A stretch of 64,000 bases of DNA from Strigamia acuminata. Lineage: Eukaryota; Arthropoda; Chilopoda; Geophilomorpha; Linotaeniidae. Shown piece after piece: positions 44,962-54,500 of this stretch. Below the pieces are notes generated by a model. The model made no database searches and was not told the DNA's origin. It was given only the letters and a program-made list of their open reading frames with translations. Every line of letters starts with the position of its first letter. Positions within the stretch are counted from its first letter, which is position 1. The stretch is taken from positions 2,744,259 through 2,808,258 of the forward strand of contig OX442320.1 of the NCBI GenBank assembly GCA_949358305.1, given 5' to 3'. The translations under genes and the position numbers were made by a program.

Positions 44962-45519
44962 ATGTCGACGTCGGCCATCGAGGATCGACCACGAGGCAAT
45001 ATCCAGTTAATAGTGGGCCCGATGTTTGCAGGGAAAACAACTGAACTCTTGAGGCGCCTAGAAGGAGAAGAAGCGTTGTTATTGAAGCCCAAAATCGACA
45101 ACCGCCACATTCCCGGAGAAATCGTCGCTCGTGACGGAAAATCGAGAGCGGCGCGCGCCGTCGAAAACCTCGCGGAAGCCCGAAGACAATCCGAAAATTT
45201 CGGGATTATCGGGATTGACGAGGGCCAGTTTTTCGAGGACTTGGTACAATTCTGTCAAGAAATGGCAGAGAAAGGAAAGACTGTGGTAATCGCGGCCCTC
45301 GATGGGGATTTCAAGTTGAACCCGTTCGGTCAAGTCTGCGATTTGCTCCCGAAATCAGAGCACATCGTGAAGCTGAAGGCAACGTGCTACCGGTGTCGAG
45401 GGGAAGCCGCGTTCACGAAGCGGACGTCGGGCGAAGAAGACGTCGTGGTGATAGGGGGTGCCGAGAAATACGCCCCCACGTGTCGCGCGTGTTTCGCAAA
45501 TTGTTCATCAATCGGCTAA
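44962..45519 (+). CDS. TK1: thymidine kinase, TK1-type (type II), intronless
   Basis: 185 residues in one exon. It phosphorylates thymidine to dTMP in the salvage pathway, in the cytosol. The P-loop GPMFAGKT is at 19-26, the catalytic-base motif DEGQFF at 86-91, and a zinc-ribbon pair C142-x2-C145 and C174-x2-C177 is present. The lasso-loop stretch is EAAFTKR, followed by VIGGAEKY. All mark the TK1-like family. Length suits the family core, without the long C-terminal tail of vertebrate TK1. At residue 57 the usual HD(G) reads RDG. A single-exon gene among intron-rich neighbours could be a retrocopy, an acquisition from a virus or bacterium, or a native intronless gene. AAATAAA at about 45588 is a likely polyadenylation signal. 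Confidence 0.93.
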   Translation: MSTSAIEDRPRGNIQLIVGPMFAGKTTELLRRLEGEEALLLKPKIDNRHIPGEIVARDGKSRAARAVENLAEARRQSENFGIIGIDEGQFFEDLVQFCQEMAEKGKTVVIAALDGDFKLNPFGQVCDLLPKSEHIVKLKATCYRCRGEAAFTKRTSGEEDVVVIGGAEKYAPTCRACFANCSSIG

Positions 45520-45818
45520 CAAACCGGTCGTGTCGTTTTTAACACCGATAGATTCATTCGAATTAAATTTTTTTTTTTTTTGCGATCAAATAAACCCAAT
45601 CAATCGTGGCCACTTATCTCAAATTCAATTTTAATTTAAATTATAAACCACAAACGAACAAAATACAATAAAAAATGAAAAATTACGCCGATGGCGCTAC
45701 GTTTGATAACGATGTCCCACTAAGAGAAAGAAAAAAAAATATATGTATATATATATATATATATCAAACAAACAAACAAACAAACAAAAAAAAAAAAAAA
45801 GAATGATAAAAAGAATAA
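45520..45818. repeat. intergenic with TA and CAAA microsatellites
   Basis: (TA)n at about 45740-45762 and (CAAA)n at 45764-45786 between convergent genes. No other feature. Confidence 0.6.
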
Positions 45819-46386
45819 TTAATTAACTAACTGGACAGGTAGATATATCGTGACGAACTGGTGGCGGTCGCGGGTGACTGGTGACTGGTAACTGGTGACG
45901 AATGGGTTGCAACCACCAAACTGGTAGCAAGTTGTGCAGAATTGAAACACATAGTTTCGGGTGGATCTTGGGATATCCGACCACCCATGCGTCGGTGGTG
46001 TCGGGCGATCCCGCGCGTGGCGCCTGTTGCATTGGAAATTATTGGCACGCATAGGTGGCAACCATGGTAAGTTACTATGGAAAAAAAAAAAAAAATGATT
46101 AATCAAACCGCGACCGACGAATCGACCATAAATTGCTTTACTCACTCTGGCACATAGCGCCTCGGCCCGAAGAATATGTTATTACCAAATTCCCCGGGCC
46201 GCACATAGATGGTCTGCGGCGACCTCGTCGAAGGTGGCGATCGCGACGAACCCCTTAAAAATAAAATAAAAATAAAATAGAATGAAATAAAAAGTGTCAA
46301 ATAAATAAAACCAATCGATCGACCAATCACTCTCACCTTGTGCCCGGGCGCACTTCACCCCAGATGACGTTCTTTCCGTTCTCCAT
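45819..46386 (-). CDS. three-exon gene, relative of the 42-kb exon-duplicated gene
   Basis: Exons 46386-46337 (50 bp), 46253-46146 (108) and 46074-45819 (256); 137 residues; both introns phase 2. Exon 1 encodes MENGKNVIWGEVRPGT and exon 2 a symmetric 36-residue piece with PQTIYVRPGEFGNNIFFGPR. Exon 3 is Pro/Arg-rich with CNRR, then FCTTCYQFGGCNPF and ends LPVQLVN. Exon-1 length and phase match the gene at 42.3 kb. Cysteines in exon 3 could bind metal. No family recognised. It converges on thymidine kinase. Confidence 0.55.
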
Positions 46387-46961
46387 CTGAAATGTAAAAA
46401 TTAGATTACCGTAAATTAAATACAAACGAGAATTGAACAGCAAAACACAATCAATCAATGAAAAGGAAAGGAAGGTGAATAAAACCACAGATCAATCAAA
46501 CAATGATAAACCGAATTATTCTCTTTTCATTTCTGGCAAGCGAGAATATGGCGACGAATTCCGCGCCTCTCCACGCTTCCACTCGTTTAGACACAAGCGG
46601 ACGAATGGTCGGATTGTTGAAACAATTGTTGTCGTTGTCAATTGGTTGATTGGTAGATAGATAGATAGATAGATAGATAGATTGATAAATAGATAAACGA
46701 CATGTATAAATGGACAGGTATATAGTAAACTTGCTCAGCAGCGAAGCACGTGGCGCGGAATCAGCGGTCAGGTATGGCGGATTTCGATAACGACGCTTGG
46801 TGATCGGAGTTACAAAAAAATAAAAATTTGAAAGCATCGTGAAACAAATAGATGAATAAACAAATAAACATAAATATATAAATAAACAAATAAATAAATA
46901 AAATAGACAAAAATAAACAAACAACGTCGCATCACGCGCGGGATTCCATGGTTGTCGCCAG
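46387..46961. repeat. intergenic with TAGA and AAAT microsatellites
   Basis: (TAGA)n at 46654-46682 and (AAAT)n near 46855-46905. No supported gene. Confidence 0.5.
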
Positions 46962-47272
46962 ATGCCGCGTCGAATCACTCGCGCGCTCGCCATCAGTAGT
47001 GTGGACCCCGTGTCGCGAACAAGTGAAACGATTAGAGGTAAGTTAACCATTTTCCCGGTAAACACTCGTCAGTTGGCGTTTTTACACGCGGTTCGCGGCC
47101 CTGGACTGCATTTTTTCTCGGTTTTGCTTTCATTTGATTAATTCTTATGTTACGTTTCAATGCAATTTATCTCATTTCAGAAAACTACAAGACACGAATA
47201 AAAAGAAGATTTTTTCGTCTGTTTCTTATTGCATGGTGGGTTAAGCCTATATATAAGATTTTTCTCATTTAA
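46962..47272 (+). CDS. possible two-exon small protein, 55 residues
   Basis: Exon 46962-47037 (MPRRITRALAISSVDPVSRT...) ends at a strong donor G|GTAAGT. Exon 47181-47272 follows TCTCATTTCAG and encodes a basic start and a hydrophobic end (LFLIAWWVKPIYKIFLI), perhaps a membrane anchor. The frame is kept to TAA. The second exon lies in one arm of an inverted repeat, so it may come from a mobile element. Confidence 0.35.
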
Positions 47273-47412
47273 TTAGAAATAAACAAAAAAAAAAAAAAAA
47301 AAAAAAATCTTCTTTTTATATGTGTCTCGCAGACTTCTGAAATAAGATAAATTGTATTGAAACCAAAGGTAAGAATTAACCAAATGAAAGTAAAACCGAG
47401 AAAATACGAGAA
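47108..47412. repeat. inverted repeat of about 105-bp arms
   Basis: Left arm 47108-47216 (TTTTTTCTCGGTTTTGC...AAAAGAAGATTTTTT) pairs with right arm 47303-47412 with a few mismatches, around an 86-base spacer. It may be a MITE; no clear target duplication was found. Confidence 0.65.
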
Positions 47413-47601
47413 CTTCGTATTTTCTCGTGTTTTCTCGCATTGTTCCGCGGTAGGCATCAAATGTACCACGTCCAACACGTACATGTACGCGCGTAGACTT
47501 GCGCGAACAATATGTGCGCGGATGTTTTATTCGACGTCCCACGTTTTGGTTCTTTTTGTTGCGATTTTAATTTTTATCTTTTTTTTCACATCGAAGAAAA
47601 T

Positions 47602-48193
47602 ATGGAAAAAGGAAAGAGAGGAGAAAAGCCGTCCACAAAGTCGCACCTGTCACCCGTCGTCCTTTTGGAACGCATCGACTTCATGGAGGCGTGGAGCCAC
47701 ACGCCAAACTTAAGCGCCGCCAGTAGTTCCGTGCATGATGCACGCGAGCGAAAAACTAATGATCCCACGAAGATTAAGGGGGTATGTGTCCCATTCCGAT
47801 ATTTACTCTTTTGTCTTTTTTATTTGACCTTTTTTTTTTTTTTTATTTTTTTTTTATATTTATTCGTTCTTTTCTCTCTTTCTCCAGTCGCTCGGTCGAA
47901 GACAGACGAAGGTCCAGGAGACGGCAATGGCGGCGACGGAGGAAAGGGTCGAAAAAATGATGGAGGGACTAGAGGAGAGAATTGAGGAGTTGATAGACAG
48001 GACGGAACAAAGACTCAAGAAAATGGTGAAGGCGACGATGGAGGAATTTGAGAAAACATTTGAAGAAGCAGAGGAAAAATGGTGGAAGGCGATGGAGGGA
48101 ACGATGGGTTGGATAGAGGATGTCGTTGACGACGATGATGACGAAGGCGCTGAAGAGGCAATTGGTGGTTCCGATCTTTCGATGGAATTATAA
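47602..48193 (+). CDS. two-exon coiled-coil protein, acidic C-terminus
   Basis: Exons 47602-47781 (60 codons) and 47888-48193 (101 codons plus stop); 161 residues. The donor GTATGT and acceptor TTTCTCCAG are good, and exon 2 begins TCG in phase 0, as in the genes at 16, 33 and 53 kb. Exon 1 has VVLLERIDFMEAW, which recalls VLKTRVDFLYQQ in the 10.9-12.6 kb gene. Exon 2 is heptad-rich coiled coil (EERVEKMMEGLEERIEELID, then QRLKKMVKATMEEFEKTFEE). It ends in a DDDDDE acidic run. The coil suggests self-association. Function unknown. Confidence 0.68.
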
Positions 48194-48503
48194 GAGGAGA
48201 CGGTTTATTCCCACTCTCGTTTGTTTGTTTGTTTGATTTAGTTTTTGTTTTGGTTTTTAATTTTATTTATTCATTTATTTTTTTTTTTTTTCAATTGTCA
48301 AAGATGTGACACAACTCTTATGGGACAAAAACAACAATCCCCCATCTCATTGTCTCGTATTGTTTGTTTATATTGCGTATATTTTGTTTCTCATTGTAAA
48401 AAAAACATCTCATCGGGTGATTAAATATACGTCTTTATTTTATTTATTTTATTTATTTATCTGTTTCTCTTCTTTTCTATATTTTAGCACAATTTATAAT
48501 CGA
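48194..48503. other. 3' flank, AT-rich
   Basis: T-rich stretches with AATTTTATTTATTC. No gene supported. Confidence 0.35.
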
Positions 48504-48567
48504 CCCAGAGTGGTCGAGTGGGCAGGACTACCTGCCGCATGGAGCCGTGGACTCTGGGTTCGAGTCT
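48504..48567 (+). ncRNA. tRNA-like Pol III promoter or SINE head
   Basis: TGGTCGAGTGG (48511-48521) fits an A box and GGTTCGAGTCT (48557-48567) a B box. CCCAGAG (48504-48510) pairs perfectly with CTCTGGG (48552-48558), and GGCAGG-ACTA-CCTGCC forms a hairpin between. A normal acceptor stem and clover-leaf cannot be drawn, so it is more likely a tRNA-derived SINE or relic than a tRNA gene. Confidence 0.35.
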
Positions 48568-48820
48568 CGCTTCCGCGATCTTACGTTTGCTTTGTGCAGA
48601 AAAAAGGAAAGAAAGAGACTGACTGACTGCTGGGCGACAATGATGATGGTCCGAGAAATTCAACCCTTCTTTATTTTGTTTTAATTTTTATCCTATCTAT
48701 CTATCTATCTATCTATCTAATTTTTTTTTTTTTTAATTTAAAACAATTACCGTCAGAGTGCGTTACCGTCGGAGATTTTTTCGTGATTGCCGTGCGCGCG
48801 AGAAAAATTGCAACCGACAA
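48568..48820. repeat. AT-rich stretch with a TATC microsatellite
   Basis: (TATC)n at 48693-48718. Nothing else supported. Confidence 0.5.
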
Positions 48821-50220
48821 ACTTTCCCACATTGAAATTGGAAAACAAAATATATGGGGAGATCCACGTAGACAAGTAAATCAAGATTAACTTGGTTTCG
48901 GAATTTATAGGACACCTTTTAACGCGGGAAACGCAAAAATCCGCATCGAATGGACACTTTGGCGTCCATCGAAGGGCACGGCTTACGTCGGGTGGCGTGG
49001 CGGTTCTGGGAAATTACATTACAGGCCACGTGACCAGGTACAAAGTCCTGCGCACAAACGCTCGAGCGGAGTTGAATAAAAGTCCTTGAAATATATAAAT
49101 CGATTTATCGACAGTGGAACTAATTCCACGACGAGTGCCCCAACGATTAATTAGATTATCGAATTGGGTGCCGTCTGAGTCGAAGATCGCGAACGCCCCG
49201 ATCGGTTTACCATTTTAATTTCAACTCGCAGTACACGTTGCACCATCGTAGACGATGTGAGTTTGTATAATCGCGTTCGACGAGTTTGCAGACACTTTGA
49301 ATTCGTTCGCTTCGAGCCATCATGGAGATCCGAGGGTTTCGGTCGAAATTTCCTGAATCGATTTGAAACGGTATTTCCCACCCACGGGTGTTCTGCTCCA
49401 CCACGAACATTCCGGCGACCATTGCGGCGACCATTGCGGCAACGAGCGCCTCACCTACGGTGAATGCGGGGCAGCTGGCACCGACGAGTGTCGGCAGCCC
49501 CAACAACTTGTTCCAAAATAAGCCCACAGACAGACACACCTATAAAGCGTGTTTATTTCAAACAATTGTGCAAAAACACCCATTTAATTGTTTATTTATT
49601 TGTTCCTCGTGATACGCGCGTGGCCTGTGCGTTGACGACGTGTTCGCGATTTCACGACGGAATTCGTGGATCCGTTCGTCGGGATTGGACTTTTGGGTGT
49701 CGGGTGAAAACGACCGACCGGGGACGAAATTCGAGGCGGAGAAGGGAGAAGGGAGCAAACAAGCGCGCGCGCAAGACGCCAAACGGAGTAAAAAAAATAT
49801 CCAAAGAAGATGACTAAACTTTACTTTACTTTACTTAATTTTCGAATACTATGAGCACCCGGGATTCCATACTAAGGTCGAAATGACTAAAGTCGAAATC
49901 CCGTTTCGACCTAATTCGTTTCGACCCAGGTATCCCATCTAGTCTAAAATAAAAACAAACTCGCTGTTCACTAAAATATCTATATTTAAAGTTTTTACAG
50001 TTTCTACAGTTTGCAGAATGTTATAAAAAAAAAAAAAATAAATAAATAAATAAATAAATAAAAATAAAAATAAAAACAAATAAACAAATAAAACGGAATA
50101 AAACGAAACGATGAAACAACGATACATTGAAGCGACGATTATATGGTGGAATAACGCCGAAAAAGTTACGCGAAAACAACAGTTATTTATTTCTATAACA
50201 TTTTTTTCCCACATTTTTTA
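48821..50220. repeat. modular repeat unit
   Basis: A second-family fragment at 48830-48905, CACGTG at 49027-49032 with GTTGAATAAAAGTCC 44 bases on, the box at about 49142 and the GGGGC...GCCCC hairpin segment at 49468-49501. 49590-49800 matches 52350-52560 in diverged form. AAAT microsatellite at about 50030-50080. Confidence 0.65.
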
Positions 50221-50245
50221 CCCCATTTACACATAGAATTGCCAT

Positions 50246-50789
50246 TTATTGACACTTGTACATTTTATCTGGATATTCGACAAAGTACAAATTTATCCAT
50301 GGAACAAATCCATACTCGAATGGGATGGTGACGCCAAGTTTATCGTCTTTGAAGAATCGATCAAACCGCGCGGAAGATAAATTCGAGTCCCAAAGGAAAC
50401 GCGTCCCCAAGACGAGAGTTCTTTCTTTCGTCACGACGATGAAGTTGGTTTCGGTGCCTCGATTCACCCACTCGACGTCCATCTTGATCTGTCCAATTAT
50501 TTGGAAATGGTCACCAACGATGTTTTTTAGGTACCGGTGTCTATCGTCGTCGTCGTCTAGTTCGCGGATACTGTCCCGAGGGTAGCCCGTTTCTTCGAAT
50601 AAACGTTCGTCGATGACGCAGAAGCGCGACCACTCGATTACCAGGGCATTACGCGCGAGATTCCCTATCTTCACCTTGAGCAAGGGATGTTCGTTCGTGG
50701 GTTCAAGCGGTTTCGGCTGAATAAGAGAAGTTTTAGATTAAAAATCATACGAAACAATTCGTATCTGTTCCTGGAATTACCTGGAACAT
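50246..50789 (-). CDS. retropepsin-like protein with a lost active site
   Basis: Exons 50789-50781 (ATG TTC CAG) and 50716-50246, joined GTAATT...TTATTCAG in phase 0; 159 residues. An in-frame TGA just upstream supports the start. The layout resembles a retroviral-type aspartic protease: a KVKIGNLARNALVIEWSRFC segment where ALIDTGA would sit, VIDERLFEETG after it, IIGQIKMDVEW, NFIVV, and LVLGTRFL (104-111) as the ILG strand. The catalytic D-T/S-G is replaced by EWS (31-33), so it should not be a protease. It may be a domesticated relic of a retroelement or clan-AA host protein. The match is by motif order only. Confidence 0.55.
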
Positions 50790-50879
50790 GGTTCAATGTT
50801 GCGAGGAACGCCAACGAGACGCGGAGAACAGTCTTGTATCGTGTCTGAACTTGATTTGGATGCAAATGAGACACGGGTT

Positions 50880-52700
50880 ACGTCAGATGGCGTGGCGGTT
50901 GTGAGAAATTACGTCACACAGGCGCTCGCGCGGAGTTAAATAAAAATCCTCGAAATATAGAAATTGATTTATCGACGGTGGAACCGATTCCACGTCGAGC
51001 GTCCCAACGATTAATTAGATTATAGAACTGGGTGTTGTCCGAAACGAAGATCGCGAACGCTCCGATCGGTTTACGATTTAAATTTCAACTCGCGGTACAC
51101 GTCGCACCATCGTAGGCGATGCGAGTTTGTATAATCGCGTTCGACGAGTTTGCAGACACTTTGAATTCGTTCGCTTCGAGCCATCATGGAGATCCGAGGG
51201 TTTCGGTCACAATTTCCTGAATCGATTTGATACGGTTGTTCTGCTCCGCCACGAACACTCCCTGGTTCGTCGAAAAACACTCCAAAGTGGGTTCGTCGGA
51301 GAACACGGGGCAGTTGGCGACCGATGCGCGCCGACAGCCCCGACAAATTGTTCCAAAATAAAATCCAAGCTCCCACAACGTTGTTTTCGATACGCGCGTT
51401 CCTACACGCGATGACGCGCGTGATGCGATGCGGGTGAGTGTGACACGGGTTTTCGAATTGGGCGTCGACGATGATGTTTGTCAACGTGGATAAACGTCCG
51501 CAAAGTGCCCGGAACGCAGTTAATTACCGACGAGAATTGAAAATGTAATCGTTTTTGATAAAAAGAAACCCTCGTAACGTTGAAACGATAAAGAGAACGC
51601 AAAATTCGGATTCGAATTCAGGTTCGATCCGCGAACTGTCGAGGCGCGACATGCCAAGCGTGGAGGGGAGCGTTTATCGCTCATAGGTGCCCGATGATCG
51701 GAGACGGGTGGGTGATGGGTGGGTGATCGGTACCAGACAGACACAAAACAGAATAAAATCTACCCCCGTACTTCGGTCGTCACTAAGATTACCTTCGCAG
51801 TGACCGACTAGAATAAGAGTTTTGCAAAATATCCGTCGTTTCATATTTTAATTTTGTCTTTCCGGCGTCTCGCGCCATCGCTTTCGACGTGAGTTTGTGT
51901 CATTGCGTTCGGTGGATTTGCAAGCGCCTCTAGGTCGATCGAGACCAGACACGCTTACTTCAGAGTAGGGACCACTCCACCACAAACATTCCGAGGGTAT
52001 TGGCGCGCAAAAAGGACGGGGTCCTATCTTCTCGCCACGCAGAATACGGGCAGCCAGCATTGGCAGCCCCCAATAACTTGTTCCAAAATAAGATCGAGTT
52101 GATTAGATTCCTTCACTCGTCCCGTAAATACCGTAAATTTCGTAAATGTCACAATACGTGGTGAAAATGATGCGTCACGTGTCTTATCGCGCATTGGGTC
52201 ACATTTAAACGCGCGTATCGTTAAGGGTGTCGCGTTCATGGTGGTACATTGGTGCCGGGATGTTCAGATACGCGCTCCCGTACGCTTCCACAGCGTTGGT
52301 ATTGTTTGGTTATAGCGATTGTTTGTTCCAAATAATTGTGCAAAAACACTAGTTTAATTGTTTATATATTTAATCCTCGGGAGATGCGTGCGACCTATAC
52401 GCCGACCCCAAGCTCGTGATTTCGCTGCGGATTTCGTGGATCTGTCCGGGCTTTTGGGCGCCGGACAAAAAAAGTTCGATTGGAAATGGGTCCCCGGAGG
52501 ACGGAGAAAAGAGAAAGGAGTAGACACGCGCGCGTGGGACACCCTGTGGAATAAAAAATACCCATGGAAGACAATGAAAGTTTAATCCCACAATCGTCGA
52601 ATCGGTTTCGTGGTTTGCGCTCCAACTGTTAATTAGATTATCGTCGTTGGGACCGATTGAAACAAATGTTTTGTGAAAAATTTGCAGTTTCAGATTTTAA
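50880..52700. repeat. modular repeat units
   Basis: GTTAAATAAAAATCC at about 50936, boxes at about 51007, 51783 and 52626, CATGGAGATCCGAGGGTTTC (identical at 49320), the GGGGCAG...CAGCCCC hairpin at 51307-51341, and the ATGTTTGTCAACGTGGATAA module at 51473-51660. A diverged hairpin segment lies at 52043. Confidence 0.7.
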
Positions 52701-53047
52701 CTTTATCTATCTCCCAGACTTCTTGCCTCATCGCTGTCTACGCTGTCTACGCAAGCCAGCCAGACGACAATAATATGAGCCCTGAGGTCCGAGAGCGAGT
52801 CTGCATGTCCCAGGGGACGGCATGCGAGTAGCCACTCGTGCGCCCCTTGCCATCGCCAGACATGCTTTCGCCAAAGTATGAACCGTGACAACTATATTAA
52901 AACAATGTTTATTCGATCGAAAGAATCTATACAACAATTATGAGTACACTTGTCAATTTATTTATCTATTTATTTGATAGAATCTTGGTTGTGGTCACTG
53001 TCGGTCACATCGTAACCATCGTCTTCAGGGCCCATCACCCCTTCTCC
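52701..53047. other. intergenic, no supported gene
   Basis: Downstream of the coiled-coil gene; contains GCTGTCTAC twice in tandem at about 52733. Nothing recognised. Confidence 0.35.
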
Positions 53048-53729
53048 CTACCACTCCTTTTCATCACCGTTATCATCGAGTCCTTCGTAACCACAGCCAT
53101 CTTCCTCCTCCATCATGTCCACCATGTCCATCTCCATTTCCTTCACCTCCGCCTGCACCGCCTCTAGCTTCTTCCCCACCGACTTCAACACGCACAACGT
53201 CTTCGTCTTCTTTTCCCGCCATCTCGCCGCTTTCTCCATTCGCTCCGCAACCACTTTGTCCAGTTGCTCCGCCAACACCTTCTCCATTCGCTTCGCCATA
53301 ACCTTCTCCACCACATTCTCCGCCACATTCTCCGCCACATTCTTCACCACATTCTTCACCACATTCTCCATTTTTTCTGTTATCACCGCCTCGACCCTTG
53401 TTGCCAATCTCTCTTCCCGCAGCACCGAAGGTGAAGACGGCGGCGGCAATGATGTCTCTCTTCGCGACTGGAAAGGGAAAGGGAGAAAAAAAAAAAGAGA
53501 ATAAGCAAATAAATAAAACCCAAGACGTGGCGCGTACCCTCTTGATCAGCGTCAGTTTACTCCTTTTCTGCCTGCCTGGACGCTTGGACAAAGCGGGATC
53601 GAGCGGTACCGACGCGATAGCGGCAGTCGACGACGGCGATGTGGTTCTAGTCCGCGTCGCACGGAGAACGGGCGCCGAGATGGACGATGTCTCCCCTTCC
53701 CCTTTCACCTTCCATGTTCCTGTCATCAT
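53048..53729 (-). CDS. two-exon coiled-coil protein, TCG-exon family
   Basis: Exons 53729-53538 (64 codons) and 53467-53048 (139 codons plus stop); 203 residues. Donor AGG|GTACGC, acceptor CCCTTTCCAG, and exon 2 starts TCG in phase 0. Exon 1 encodes MMTGTWKVKGEG, a Ser/Thr-rich part and a basic end (RPGRQKRSKLTLIKR). Exon 2 has a striking repeat of VVKNV/VAENV units, then MAKRMEKVLAEQLDKVVAER, a long amphipathic coiled coil. A second coil and an acidic tail follow (EMEMDMVDMMEEEDG). Upstream acceptor TTTCTTTTTCAG implies a 5'UTR exon. Same architecture as the genes at 47.6 and 16.3 kb. Confidence 0.68.
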
Positions 53730-54500
53730 GGTCTCTGAAAAAGAAAAAAACGCGATAGATAAAATCAAAAGAAAAAGAAAAAAAAAACAAAAAAAAAAAC
53801 CAAATGGGTTATTAAATTGAGCTTCATTTTCTGTTAGCAACAATAACCAAACAAACAAATTTTTTCTGCGCGCGCTTACGGATACAATACGTGCATAATT
53901 GGGCGGGAATAATTGACAAATGATACCACAAAACACTTGGCTCATTCGCTCGTTCACTCGCTCGCTCACTCACGTTTAACGAAACGAAACTAAACACGCA
54001 ACTGCAAACGCAAACTGTCTTTGCCCGGCTCTAGCCCGATTTAAAAATGGCGACAATTGAAACGAAGCTTCGTGCTTCACTGCAACGTGGTGTCGACGAG
54101 AGCGAGGGCGAGAGCGAGAGTGAGAGCGAGAGAAAGCGAGTGAGTGGGTGAGTAAGTAAGTAAGTAATCAAGTGGAGCATGCGTGGACTGGCGACGATAT
54201 TTCCGCAGTCGTTCAATTTGGCGTGGGTTTACAACTCCGCTTATTTGGTCGCTGATCGAGTCGGCACGCACTTTAAACATGTCGACGGCAAACAATACAC
54301 GCGGGAAAAAAAATAACGCTAAGTTGTACGTAAGAAGAGTCTTCATTATGAATAAATGCAAAGGACCGAACCCCGAATATTCGAGTGTCCACACAACCTA
54401 TCGTCCACCGGGTCTCGGTGTCCGGGTAGAAAGAGGGAGGGGACGTACGCGCGCGTACCGGACATTGCCACTCGGAACAAAAAATGTGCATAATAGGGAA
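53730..54500. other. intergenic; one unsupported minus-strand frame
   Basis: ACTC-type runs at about 53945 lie upstream of the coiled-coil gene. A minus-strand frame from 54346 starts MKTLLTYNLALFFFPRVLFA, like a signal peptide, but runs into a GAGAGC repeat without a sound end. Confidence 0.35.

Noticed and set aside
48504-48567. A functional tRNA gene
   Set aside because: The acceptor stem and a standard anticodon arm cannot be formed although A- and B-box matches exist.
54077-54394. Minus-strand frame with a signal-peptide-like start
   Set aside because: It ends in a GAGAGC/CTCTCG simple repeat and no splice site rescues a sensible C-terminus; too weak to call.
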